Source of the DNA: Bacillota bacterium
GTDB taxonomy: Bacteria; Bacillota; UBA994
DNA length: 35,998 bases
Direction of reading: 5' to 3'
NCBI GenBank assembly: GCA_018725535.1
Contig: QLUS01000003.1
Span: forward strand, 1 to 35,998
How positions within the stretch are numbered: the stretch's first letter is position 1; every line of letters begins with the position of its first letter. A program made the translations under genes and the position numbers. The notes under the pieces are model-generated. The model was not told the DNA's origin. It made no database searches and worked only from the letters and a program-made list of their open reading frames with translations. Shown here piece after piece: positions 8,716 through 17,724 of this stretch.

Positions 8716-9534
8716 TTACTTTGGAATTCGCACCACAAATTCGTAGTGGGTTTCCCCGTCCCTCTCCTCTACTTGTGCCGCCACGCCGTTCTTCTTCATG
8801 AGGTCGATTGCCTGACGCACAGAATTAACGAAAATCCTCACATCCCTCACGAAAAACCGCCTAATCGGCTTAACCGCCGCCATAGCCACAGCCTCCTCTT
8901 CACTTTCGCCAGCGAGAAAGCGCTCCACCGCCTCCTCTGTCTGTTTAACCGTCATCTCCTCACTCACTGCCAACGCCGCAAGCGTGGTCTGCACTTGATG
9001 GCTGTCAAGCTTAAGTAGCGCACGCGCGTGGCGCTCCGAAAGTGCCCCCGTTGCCAGCAAGTCCTTAACCCCGTCCGCGAGCTTAAGCAAGCGGCGCTTG
9101 TTGGCTACGGTAGACTGACTCATCCCCAGTCGCTTAGCTAGCTCCTCTTGGGTAAGGTTAAAGTCGTTAAGCAACTGGTCATAGGCCAAAGCTTCCTCTA
9201 ACACGTTTAGGTCCTCGCGCTGCAAGTTCTCAATCAGGGTAGCCTGAGCAACCTCTTGATCAGTGTACTGTTTCACCACTACGGGGACGGTCGCTAGCCC
9301 AGCGGCTTTCGCCGCACGCACTCTGCGTTCGCCAGCCACCAGTTCGTACACGGATCCTAACTTGCGCACAATCAGGGGTTGAATAATTCCCACTTGTTTA
9401 ATGGATGCGGCAAGCTCATTAATGTTCTCCTCAGGAAAGGTCTTGCGCGGTTGGTAGGGGTTAGGCCGAACCTCGTTGACGTTTATCTGCAGCACTTGCT
9501 CGGTATTACCGCCACTAAACCACTTCATCCCCAT
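8716..9534 (-). CDS. noc: ParB-family nucleoid occlusion protein Noc
   Basis: NPYQPRKTF, VAGERRVRAAKAAGL, LIENLQREDLN; location between parA and rsmG as in B. subtilis. Confidence 0.85.
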   Translation of the reverse strand: MGMKWFSGGNTEQVLQINVNEVRPNPYQPRKTFPEENINELAASIKQVGIIQPLIVRKLGSVYELVAGERRVRAAKAAGLATVPVVVKQYTDQEVAQATLIENLQREDLNVLEEALAYDQLLNDFNLTQEELAKRLGMSQSTVANKRRLLKLADGVKDLLATGALSERHARALLKLDSHQVQTTLAALAVSEEMTVKQTEEAVERFLAGESEEEAVAMAAVKPIRRFFVRDVRIFVNSVRQAIDLMKKNGVAAQVEERDGETHYEFVVRIPK

Positions 9535-9616
9535 CGCTCCTCTAGTCCGAAGGACTCGTACCTGCTCCTACCCTGTTCTACGCCGCCCGCCTTCTCTCCT
9601 GCCTAATCCGCAAGCT

Positions 9617-10324
9617 CTACAACGGTTGCTTACTCGGCAATCCCGCGCGGCGAGGATATGTGGGCGGCGTCGGACGGAACTTCTTCACCGCGACTAACAC
9701 TCGCTGCTCACCGCCTCCCGGCAGTGTCCACGCGGAAGTCGTCAATTCTCCGCCCCCGAGCACCTTGACGGCTCTCTCTGCCGCCTCTACTTCCCTAAAA
9801 GCCGCCGTTCCCTTCATGGCTAGCATAATGCCTCCTCGCTCTACAAGCGGCAAGCAGTACTCCGCCAGTACATTTAGGCTACCCACGGCCCGTGTAACGG
9901 CATATGCATATCGTTCGCGGTGTTCCGGCATCCGGCCCAAGTCCTCTGCCCGCGCTTGCACTACCCTGACGCCGCCAAGGCCAAGTCTGACCACTACCTC
10001 CTCCAGAAAACGCACGCGCTTACCCAAGCTGTCAACTAGTGTCACGTAGAGACTAGGACAAGCGATAGCAAGTGGAATCCCAGGGAATCCAGCCCCGCTG
10101 CCGACGTCAACAACTTTACCTTGCGACTTAATCACTAACAGTGCTGACAAACTGTCCAAGAAATGCTTGCGCCACACTTCACCCGGGGTGTTAATTTTTG
10201 TAAGATTAAACTTAGCGTTGTACTCAAGTAAAAATTCAAGATAAAAGGAAAAGTGTCCAAGCGCATGCGGCGGCAACGGCACCCCTAGCGCCTCACACTC
10301 CTTAACAAACTCCGCTTTATCCAT
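9617..10324 (-). CDS. rsmG: 16S rRNA (guanine527-N7)-methyltransferase RsmG (GidB)
   Basis: NLTKINTPGEVWRKHFLDSL, VVDVGSGAGFPGIPLAI; synteny. Confidence 0.95.
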   Translation of the reverse strand: MDKAEFVKECEALGVPLPPHALGHFSFYLEFLLEYNAKFNLTKINTPGEVWRKHFLDSLSALLVIKSQGKVVDVGSGAGFPGIPLAIACPSLYVTLVDSLGKRVRFLEEVVVRLGLGGVRVVQARAEDLGRMPEHRERYAYAVTRAVGSLNVLAEYCLPLVERGGIMLAMKGTAAFREVEAAERAVKVLGGGELTTSAWTLPGGGEQRVLVAVKKFRPTPPTYPRRAGLPSKQPL

Positions 10325-10328
10325 GCGA

Positions 10329-12206
10329 CTATCGCCTCTCTAGGTGTACCATCAACATGGCGATGTCAGCTGGTGATACCCCACTGATGCGCGAAGCCTG
10401 ACCATAGGAGCGAGGCTGCACGCGCTCAAGTTTCTCGCGCGCCTCCAGCGAAAGCCCGCGCATCTCACTGTAGCGCACGCCGTTCGGGATAGCCTTAAGC
10501 TCAAGGCGCTGAAAAAGCTCCACCGCCTCACATTGCCTAGCGATATACCCCGCATATTTCACTTCAATAGATACACGCTGTGCCAAGTGCAAAGCGACCT
10601 CACTAAGCTCAGGCACTATGACGCTTAGCCTCTCCCAAGTAATTTCCGGACGCCGCAGCAATGCGGCAGCCGCCGTATTGTGTTCAATCGGGGAGCTAAA
10701 GACGGAGGCGAGATGTCGATTTACGGCTTCCTCCGGGGACACCTTCCGCCGCTCGAGATACTCCACCCACTGTCTAATCCCCGCCTCGTCCTCCCGCAAC
10801 CGCACTAATTCCCGCTCGGGAACCACTCCTACCTCCACCCCCTTAGGCAAGAGACGCGACTCAGCGTTGTCAAACCGCAGAAGCAGCCGATGCTCCGCCC
10901 GTGACGTCATTAGACGATAGGGTTCGCTCGTTCCCTTAGTCACCAAGTCATCAACTAAAACGCCAAGGTAGGCCTCGGATCTAAGCAAAACAAACGGCGG
11001 CAGCCCCCGCACCTTCGCCCCCGCGTTAATGCCGGCCCACAACCCCTGCCCCGCAGCTTCCTCATAGCCTGAGGAGCCGTTAATCTGCCCCGCGAAAAAC
11101 AATCCCGCATAGAGCTTGCTCTCGAGCGCGAGCGTAAGTTGTGTGGGATCCACGAAATCGTACTCTATCGCGTACCCCGCGCGCATCATCTCGGCTTGCT
11201 CGAGCCCGATTACGGAGCGCAGCATCATAACCTGCACGTCCTCCGGCAAGCTCGTAGAAAAGCCCTGCACGTAGACCTCCTCCGTGCTATAGCCTTCCGG
11301 CTCAAGGAAGATCTGATGTCGCTCTTTGTCCGCAAAGCGCACCACCTTATCCTCAATTGAAGGACAGTAGCGCGGGCCGCGCCCCGCGATAAGCCCAGCA
11401 TACAGCGGTGAGCGATGCAGGTTACTGCGGATAATCTCATGCGTCGCGGCGGTAGTGTAAGTTAACCAGCAGGACATTTGCTCTGGCGCAAAACGTGAAC
11501 TACGGCGCGAAAAGCGCGTGTAGCTGGCATCGCCCCGCTGCTCTTCCATTCGGTCGAAGTGGATGCTCCGCCGATGGATGCGCGGCGGTGTGCCCGTCTT
11601 GAGTCGCCCTAGCCTAAATCCTAACGCACGCAGATTCGCCGCTAGCCCGTGCGATGGCATGAGTCCGTTTGGTCCGCTGGCAATAATGGATGCACCGACA
11701 ATTACCGTGCTTTCCATGTAAGTCCCCGTCGTAACTACGACAGCCTCTGCCCGATAGATTGTGCCGGTATGCGTCCGCACGCCGCGAGCCACGCCCGATT
11801 CCACCAAAATTTCCACAACCGATGCCTGGATGATGCGCAGGTTAGGTGTCCTCTCGAGCAGTTCCCGTACCACTTGCTGATAGAGCCGCTTGTCGGTTTG
11901 TGCACGCAGCGCTTGCACTGCCGGTCCCTTACCGGTATTAAGCGTCCGCATCTGTACAAAGGACATGTCCGCTGCGTACCCCATCAGTCCCCCCAGTGCG
12001 TCAATCTCAGCCACCACATGACCCTTAGCCGGACCGCCCACGGACGGATTGCAGGGCATTAAAGCGATTGCCTCCATGCTCTGGGTAAGCAAAGCGACAC
12101 TTAGGCCCATCCGCGCGACGGCATGCGCTGCCTCGCACCCGGCATGTCCTGCCCCCACCACAATGCAGTCAAACTCCCCGCCGCAGTACACTTGGTCTAC
12201 ACTCAC
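10329..12206 (-). CDS. mnmG: tRNA uridine-5-carboxymethylaminomethyl modification protein MnmG (GidA)
   Basis: DCIVVGAGHAGCEAAHAVARMG, MPCNPSVGGPAKGHVVAEIDALGG, EGYSTEEVYVQGFSTSLP. Confidence 0.97.
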   Translation of the reverse strand: MSVDQVYCGGEFDCIVVGAGHAGCEAAHAVARMGLSVALLTQSMEAIALMPCNPSVGGPAKGHVVAEIDALGGLMGYAADMSFVQMRTLNTGKGPAVQALRAQTDKRLYQQVVRELLERTPNLRIIQASVVEILVESGVARGVRTHTGTIYRAEAVVVTTGTYMESTVIVGASIIASGPNGLMPSHGLAANLRALGFRLGRLKTGTPPRIHRRSIHFDRMEEQRGDASYTRFSRRSSRFAPEQMSCWLTYTTAATHEIIRSNLHRSPLYAGLIAGRGPRYCPSIEDKVVRFADKERHQIFLEPEGYSTEEVYVQGFSTSLPEDVQVMMLRSVIGLEQAEMMRAGYAIEYDFVDPTQLTLALESKLYAGLFFAGQINGSSGYEEAAGQGLWAGINAGAKVRGLPPFVLLRSEAYLGVLVDDLVTKGTSEPYRLMTSRAEHRLLLRFDNAESRLLPKGVEVGVVPERELVRLREDEAGIRQWVEYLERRKVSPEEAVNRHLASVFSSPIEHNTAAAALLRRPEITWERLSVIVPELSEVALHLAQRVSIEVKYAGYIARQCEAVELFQRLELKAIPNGVRYSEMRGLSLEAREKLERVQPRSYGQASRISGVSPADIAMLMVHLERR

Positions 12207-13555
12207 TTTCCTATGCAGAATTCGGCAAATATGGCATCGACGACGTCAAGGGAAACCGTCTCGCCCGTAATCTCTCCCAAGCGCTCATAAGCTAGCCGCA
12301 CGTCGGTGGCCACTAATTCCAGCTCCCACCCAGCCATAACCGTGGCAAGCGCGGCAATCACGAGGGTCTGCGTTTCGATGAGGATGCGGGAGTGGCGTAA
12401 GTTTGTCACCAACAGCGACCCCTCCCCACCCACCGCCCGGGAGGCGATCTCTGCGATTTGCCTTATTAGCTCCGCTAGGCCGCGCTTGGTCCTAGCGCTG
12501 ACAAGTAATCGCTCCACCCCTGCGGGCAGATGCATCTCAGCATCTAGGTCAGCCTTAGTAAGCAAAACTATCCGCTCACGCTCGCGTGTTAAGTCTAGTA
12601 ATTCGTAGTCCTGCTCCTGCAGTGGCTCGGAGCTGTCTAGAAGCACCAACACGATATCAGCGGTGGCCAACGCCTGCAAAGTGCGTTCCATACCTAGCTT
12701 CTCCACTAGGTCTTCGCTCTCCCTAAGTCCCGCCGTATCCACTAGCGTCACCAGCACCCCGTTTAGATTGACCATCACTTCCACCGTGTCACGCGTAGTG
12801 CCGGGCTGTGCGGTAACAATGGCGCGCTCTTGCCCGGCAAGGCTATTGAGCAGGCTAGACTTCCCCACATTTGGCCGTCCCGCCAATACAACACGCAGCC
12901 CCTCCCGCGCAACACGGCCCGCATGCACTGTCGCGACAAGTCCGCGCAACATATCTCCTACCTGCGTGAGTTTCCCCGCCACTGCCTCGCGCGTAACGGA
13001 GGGGATATCATTTTCAGGGAAATCAAGCTGTGCCTCCAAGCGAGCTAAGACCAAAAGCAAATGCGAGCGCATGTCTTTGATCTCGTCGCTAAGCATGCCG
13101 CGCAGCTGCCTGCCAGCGTTCTTCAGTCCCACATCGCTCTCCGCCCGAATGATGTCAATAACCGCCTCAGCTTGCGCCAGTGACAGCCTGCCGTTAAGGA
13201 AAGCTCGCTGCGTGAATTCGCCCGGGCCAGCCATACGCGCGCCTTTAGCCAGCAATACTTCCAGCACGCGTCCGGCCACGAATGACCCCCCGTGAATAGA
13301 AAGTTCTATCACGTCTTCGCCTGTAAAGGAACGAGGACCACGAAAGTAGGTGAACAAGCACTCGTCCAGCGGCTCTCCCGCTTGGTCGACCACTTCTCCA
13401 AGGTAGACGCGCCAAGGCTTCACCCGGAAAGGCTGGCGCGAGCGCCGAAACACCTGTTTGGCAACCCCCAGCGCACCCTGCCCGCTTAGACGGACAATGG
13501 CAATCCCTCCCTCGCCGCGCGGGGTAGAGATGGACGCAATGACATCACGCCTCAC
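12203..13555 (-). CDS. mnmE: tRNA modification GTPase MnmE (TrmE)
   Basis: DVIASISTPRGEGGIAIVRLSG, GRPNVGKSSLLNSL, TTRDTVE, C-terminal FCIGK. Confidence 0.97.
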   Translation of the reverse strand: MRRDVIASISTPRGEGGIAIVRLSGQGALGVAKQVFRRSRQPFRVKPWRVYLGEVVDQAGEPLDECLFTYFRGPRSFTGEDVIELSIHGGSFVAGRVLEVLLAKGARMAGPGEFTQRAFLNGRLSLAQAEAVIDIIRAESDVGLKNAGRQLRGMLSDEIKDMRSHLLLVLARLEAQLDFPENDIPSVTREAVAGKLTQVGDMLRGLVATVHAGRVAREGLRVVLAGRPNVGKSSLLNSLAGQERAIVTAQPGTTRDTVEVMVNLNGVLVTLVDTAGLRESEDLVEKLGMERTLQALATADIVLVLLDSSEPLQEQDYELLDLTRERERIVLLTKADLDAEMHLPAGVERLLVSARTKRGLAELIRQIAEIASRAVGGEGSLLVTNLRHSRILIETQTLVIAALATVMAGWELELVATDVRLAYERLGEITGETVSLDVVDAIFAEFCIGK

Positions 13556-13636
13556 CTATGTCCCTCCTAAGCATAAAGGGGCTGACTCACCCCGTGAATC
13601 CGCCCCCCACAACTCCTGCTCTCTTCGCCCGCCCCA

Positions 13637-14275
13637 CTAATGCTCTTGCCTTAAGGCAATAATCACCTTGCGAAAGGGTTCATCTCCCTCGCTGTGGGTT
13701 ACAATGTCCTTATCGTCCTGGAGCGCCATGTGGATTACCCTGCGTTCGTATGCCCCCATGGGTTCCATAATCACCCTACGTCCACTAAACTTAGCCTTGG
13801 CTGCTAGTTTCAGCGCTAACTCCACCAGCGACTCTTGGCGCTTAGCCCGATAGCTGTTGACGTCGAGCAACACGCGCCTATTCCCACCTGCACGGGAGTA
13901 CACGACAGCGGCTAGTACCTGCAAGGCCTCGATTGTCTGTCCGCGCTTGCCAATCAAGCGGCTTGCGTTAGCACCCGTAAGTTCAAGTTTAAAATTTTCG
14001 TCTTCGGTTTGACCCGGAGCGCAAGTGACGCCTAGGGCGCCCATTCGCGTTGCAAGCTCAGTAAGAAAGGCTACGGCCTTCTCCTCAGGCGAAACGCGCC
14101 GCGTGACCTTGACACGCGCCATCCTGCCGCCTAAAATCCCAAATAGCCCTTTTGTCGGTTCCTCTAGCACACAAACATCGACTTGATATCGCGCCACACC
14201 TAACTCGGCTAACCCTAAACCGACAGCTTCCTCAACTGTCTTTGCGGTCTTTTCTACGCTCTGCCGCAGTTCCAT
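13637..14275 (-). CDS. jag: RNA-binding protein Jag/KhpB (Jag_N-KH-R3H)
   Basis: VEKTAKTVEEAVGLGLAELG, GLFGILGG, ASRLIGKRGQTIEALQVLAAVV, R3H-like PMGAYERRVIHMALQ. Confidence 0.92.
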   Translation of the reverse strand: MELRQSVEKTAKTVEEAVGLGLAELGVARYQVDVCVLEEPTKGLFGILGGRMARVKVTRRVSPEEKAVAFLTELATRMGALGVTCAPGQTEDENFKLELTGANASRLIGKRGQTIEALQVLAAVVYSRAGGNRRVLLDVNSYRAKRQESLVELALKLAAKAKFSGRRVIMEPMGAYERRVIHMALQDDKDIVTHSEGDEPFRKVIIALRQEH

Positions 14276-14948
14276 CAGTGCCTGCCTCCCCTGTCATCCG
14301 TACCTGGAAATACCGACCGAACAGCTCCTGTTGCACAATGGAAAACACGTTGCGCGATACCCAGTAAAGCGCGAGTGCGGTCGGGAAACTGATGGTAATG
14401 TACCCCATAAACAGCGGCATTACATACAGCATGGTGCGTGAAGTCTGGTCATTAGCCTGCACCGTCTGCTTCGACTGCCAAAAGGTCGTGACCACAGAAA
14501 GCACAGGTAAAATCCAATACACCAAACTGAGGCCAAAAATAGATTGCTCGGCGTTAGGAAGAGTAAGATTCAGACCAATCCACATGGGATTGGCGGCAAA
14601 AAGCCCCGGTCTCTGCAACATGTTAAACATCGCGATGAGAATAGGGAACTGGATAAGGAGCGGCAGACACCCCATCGCCGGGTTGATGTTATACTTCTTC
14701 CAGAGCTCCATCGTAGCCTGATTAAGTTTGGCTTTGTCCTCTTTTTTGCTGTACTTCTTCCTCAGAGCTGCCGTTTCAGGTGCCGCTAGCTGCATGCCAC
14801 GTGTGAATGACATTTGCTTTAGGTTAAGCGGCAGTGTAATAATCATCACCGCTAAAGACAGCAAAATCACGGCAGAACCGTAATTACCAGTATAGGTGAA
14901 AAAGAACTCGAGTATGCCCCCGAGGAGCGAGTTAAGGAATTCAATCAC
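14232..14948 (-). CDS. yidC: Membrane protein insertase YidC/Oxa1 family
   Basis: Oxa1 domain: GNYGSAVILLSLAVMIITLPLNLKQM, NPAMGCLPLLIQFPILIAMFNML; synteny. Confidence 0.95.
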   Translation of the reverse strand: MIEFLNSLLGGILEFFFTYTGNYGSAVILLSLAVMIITLPLNLKQMSFTRGMQLAAPETAALRKKYSKKEDKAKLNQATMELWKKYNINPAMGCLPLLIQFPILIAMFNMLQRPGLFAANPMWIGLNLTLPNAEQSIFGLSLVYWILPVLSVVTTFWQSKQTVQANDQTSRTMLYVMPLFMGYITISFPTALALYWVSRNVFSIVQQELFGRYFQVRMTGEAGTDGTAAERRKDRKDS

Positions 14949-15175
14949 TACCCATCATCCCCCTTGTCAATTAACGGGTCATAGCCTCCCCTGCTAAAAG
15001 GGTGGCAGCGCATCAGTCGTCTCAGGGCGAGCACTCCCCCGCGTGACAGCCCGTATTTCTTGATTGCCTCCGCTGCGTACTCACTGCAGGTGGGCCGAAA
15101 TTTACAGGTGGGTCCTCTAAGTGGAGATAGATAGCGCTGATACACCGCTATTAACAATAACGCTGCCTGCTTCAT
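14948..15175 (-). CDS. yidD: Membrane protein insertion efficiency factor YidD
   Basis: YQRYLSPLRGPTCKFRPTCSEYAAEAIKKYGLSRGGVLALRRLMRCHPFSRGGYDPL. Confidence 0.97.
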   Translation of the reverse strand: MKQAALLLIAVYQRYLSPLRGPTCKFRPTCSEYAAEAIKKYGLSRGGVLALRRLMRCHPFSRGGYDPLIDKGDDG

Positions 15176-15509
15176 GGCCCACCCAAACTTTCAGACGCTT
15201 AGCTACAGAAATAAACTCCCGCTCCATCTCCAACAACGAGGCTTTCACTGCGCCGCTTCGGGCAATTAAAACATAGAAATGTCCATGCGCTAGCTGCCTA
15301 AGGTGTTTACGCACTACTTCCTTGAGCCGCCTTTTCGCGCGATTGCGCACTACGGCAGTGCCGAGCTTCCTGCCAGCCGAGAAACCTATGCGCAGTTCCC
15401 CCTCGCTTGGCAAAACATACAGCACTAGGACACGCCCGGCGGCAGATCGACCCGTCCCATACACGCGGGAAAACTCAGTCCGCTTGCGTAGCCGATAACG
15501 CTTCTGCAT
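15117..15509 (-). CDS. rnpA: Ribonuclease P protein component
   Basis: YRLRKRTEFSRVYGTGRSAAGR...VVRNRAKRRLKEVVRKH; overlaps yidD by 59 nt. Confidence 0.95.
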   Translation of the reverse strand: MQKRYRLRKRTEFSRVYGTGRSAAGRVLVLYVLPSEGELRIGFSAGRKLGTAVVRNRAKRRLKEVVRKHLRQLAHGHFYVLIARSGAVKASLLEMEREFISVAKRLKVWVGHEAGSVIVNSGVSALSIST

Positions 15510-15515
15510 GCTCGT

Positions 15516-15650
15516 TTAGGCCGAGAGAGCCTTTCTGCCCTTTAGACGTCGGCGTTTGAGCACTTTGCGTCCATTAGCGGTGCTCATCCGCTCGCGGAAA
15601 CCATGCACTTTCTTACGTTGGCGATTGTTAGGTTGAAATGTGCGCTTCAT
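15516..15650 (-). CDS. rpmH: 50S ribosomal protein L34 (44 aa; below the ORF-track cutoff)
   Basis: Hand translation: [44 protein letters not shown]. Confidence 0.97.
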   Translation of the reverse strand: MKRTFQPNNRQRKKVHGFRERMSTANGRKVLKRRRLKGRKALSA

Positions 15651-16125
15651 ATATTCACTCTCCCTTCAGAGCCTGAAGTCTATTCAAGTACCTCATCAAT
15701 TGTACCAAAGGGTTACAGACTGGTCAACGCACAAGGCGTGTTGTTCCTCATGTCGAAACGTGTCGATTATGCACACCTGTTGATAACCCTGTGGATAAGC
15801 TGTGGGTTTTGTGGTATAACTGCAAAAGGAGTCGCATCACAGGAGCAGGTCTGTAGGGCCGTGTCAAAAACGCATATATTTTCGCCCCACACATTTGTTC
15901 TCCACAGCTGTGGATTAGTCTGTGGATATCTTATGTGTCGAATCGTCACCTTTGCTGTCGTTTCAGCTATTCCCCATATGGTTTTTTCCCTTTTCACCGT
16001 CTATCCACATCTGATGTGGATGAATTGTGGGCAAGTTTCTCCTCGTTTCTTCTCGCATCGCGGTAGGATTCGACTCCCCCCGCGTCGAAAGGAACAATTC
16101 GACCTTTTGCATTGGAGGAATGGTA
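15651..16125. other. oriC: Replication origin, upstream sub-region (rpmH-dnaA intergenic; DnaA-box cluster)
   Basis: DnaA boxes TTATGCACA 15767-15775, TGTGGATAA 15790-15798, TTCTCCACA 15898-15906, TGTGGATTA 15909-15917, TGTGGATAT 15921-15929, CTATCCACA 16001-16009, TGTGGATGA 16015-16023. Confidence 0.92.
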
Positions 16126-17454
16126 ATGTCTACATCCTCGCCTGCGCTTTGGCAAGCAGCCCTAGAACTTTTGCAGACCAATCTAAGCAAGCATCAGTTC
16201 GACACTTGGCTGTTGCCCTGCAAAGCCGTTTCACTCCAAGGCCAAACTATGTATATTTTGGCTGCCACGGAATTTAACCGCAACTGGCTGGAAAACCACT
16301 ATGCCGGCGCAGTACAAAAGGCTCTGTCCACCGTTGCGGGAAAAGAACTTAACATAAAGTTTGTCTCCCACAAGGATGATCTCCCGCTTGTTCCTCCCGT
16401 GGTCGAGCGCACTCAGGATGACGCAGCTCTAGGACTTAACCCTCGCTATGTCTTTGACAGTTTTGTCATCGGCGAGAGCAACCGCTTCGCCCACGCCGCC
16501 TCCTTGGCTGTGGCCGAGGCTCCGGGGAGAGCTTACAACCCGCTGTTTATCTATGGGGGAGTGGGTCTTGGCAAGACTCACCTGATGCATGCCATCGGTC
16601 ATTTTGCCCTATCCCGCTTTCCACTAAAACGAGTGCTGTACCTCTCTTGCGAAAAGTTCACTAACGACTTTATCTCCTCAATTCAGCAGCGGAAGACAAC
16701 TGAGTTTCGTGCGCGGTACCGTTCTATTGACCTCTTGCTCATAGATGACATTCAGTTTCTCACGGGCAAAGAACAGACTCAAGAAGAGTTCTTTCACACT
16801 TTTAACGCCCTGCATGGATCAAACAAACAAATCATCATCTCTAGCGACCGTCCCCCAAAAGAAATTGCCACACTAGAAGATAGGCTGCGCTCACGCTTTG
16901 AATGGGGACTTATTACAGACATCCAACCACCAGATCTCGAAACGCGCGTGGCCATTCTCTGTCAAAAAGCGGAACAGGATAACTTTCGCGTTCCTTTAGA
17001 GCTAATGGCCTACATTGCCGCCCGGATTCACAGTAACATCCGCGAATTAGAGGGCGCACTGATTCGCATTATGGCCTACGTGGCTTTTAGTAAGCGTCAG
17101 GTAACACGAGAGCTTATCGACGAGGTTCTAAAAGGCCTTTTCCCCCAGGAAAGACAGCGGTCCATTACCATAGAGGACATAAAGAAAACAGTAGCTCTCC
17201 ATTTTGGACTGAAAGTAGATGACCTTACCGCCCAGAAGCGCACCCGTTTAGTCACTCATCCTCGCCAAGTGGCTATGTACCTCTGCCGCAAGTTAACCGC
17301 CGCCTCTCTCCCCCGCGTCGGTGAAGAATTTGGCGGCAGAGATCACACCACGGTTATCCATGCCTGTGAAAAAATCGAACAAGACCTTGCGAAGGACAAT
17401 GGTTTCCAAAAGGTATTAAAAGAGATTGAGCAAAAGTTATTCACACTTAGTTAA
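16126..17454 (+). CDS. dnaA: Chromosomal replication initiator protein DnaA
   Basis: NPRYVFDSFVIGESNRFAHAASLAVAEAPGRAYNPLFIYGGVGLGKTHLMHAIG; GRDHTTVIHACEKI; start placed at MSTSSPALWQAALELL with upstream GGAGG. Confidence 0.97.
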   Translation: MSTSSPALWQAALELLQTNLSKHQFDTWLLPCKAVSLQGQTMYILAATEFNRNWLENHYAGAVQKALSTVAGKELNIKFVSHKDDLPLVPPVVERTQDDAALGLNPRYVFDSFVIGESNRFAHAASLAVAEAPGRAYNPLFIYGGVGLGKTHLMHAIGHFALSRFPLKRVLYLSCEKFTNDFISSIQQRKTTEFRARYRSIDLLLIDDIQFLTGKEQTQEEFFHTFNALHGSNKQIIISSDRPPKEIATLEDRLRSRFEWGLITDIQPPDLETRVAILCQKAEQDNFRVPLELMAYIAARIHSNIRELEGALIRIMAYVAFSKRQVTRELIDEVLKGLFPQERQRSITIEDIKKTVALHFGLKVDDLTAQKRTRLVTHPRQVAMYLCRKLTAASLPRVGEEFGGRDHTTVIHACEKIEQDLAKDNGFQKVLKEIEQKLFTLS

Positions 17455-17724
17455 CAGAGTTCTCCACAATTACTGTGGATAATTCGTACTTATTCTCGTT
17501 CTGTGTATATTTTTCTCCTTACCTCACCTTTTACCCACAGGTTATTTTCCCCCCACAAATCGGCGGTTTCTCGGCTTTAGGCTTTCTCCACATATGCACA
17601 CCCTCTACGGAAACTACTATGACTTTTACTAACTTAATATTTATATGCCTTCTCAACTTTACTTAAAACCACTCTGACGGCATATCCGGGATTATGCAGA
17701 GTGGCATTGAACGGAGGAAGAACG
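17437..17724. other. oriC: Replication origin, downstream sub-region (dnaA-dnaN): DnaA boxes followed by an AT-rich unwinding candidate
   Basis: TTATTCACA 17437-17445, TTCTCCACA 17460-17468, TGTGGATAA 17474-17482, TTACCCACA 17531-17539, TTCTCCACA 17584-17592, then AT-rich 17611-17668. Confidence 0.88.

Noticed and set aside
12663-13295. 210-aa + strand ORF opposite mnmE
   Set aside because: Antisense shadow of mnmE with biased Ser/Arg/Pro composition.
13556-13636. GGGG-tgagtcag-CCCC in the jag-mnmE gap as a terminator
   Set aside because: Only a 4-bp stem and the genes appear co-transcribed; weak support.
15801-15818. TGTGGGTTT and TGTGGTATA as additional DnaA boxes
   Set aside because: Two or more mismatches to TTATNCACA; not counted.
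15603-16277. 224-aa ORF spanning rpmH and oriC
   Set aside because: Overlaps rpmH antisense, the DnaA-box region and the dnaA start; composition reflects intergenic DNA, not a protein family.
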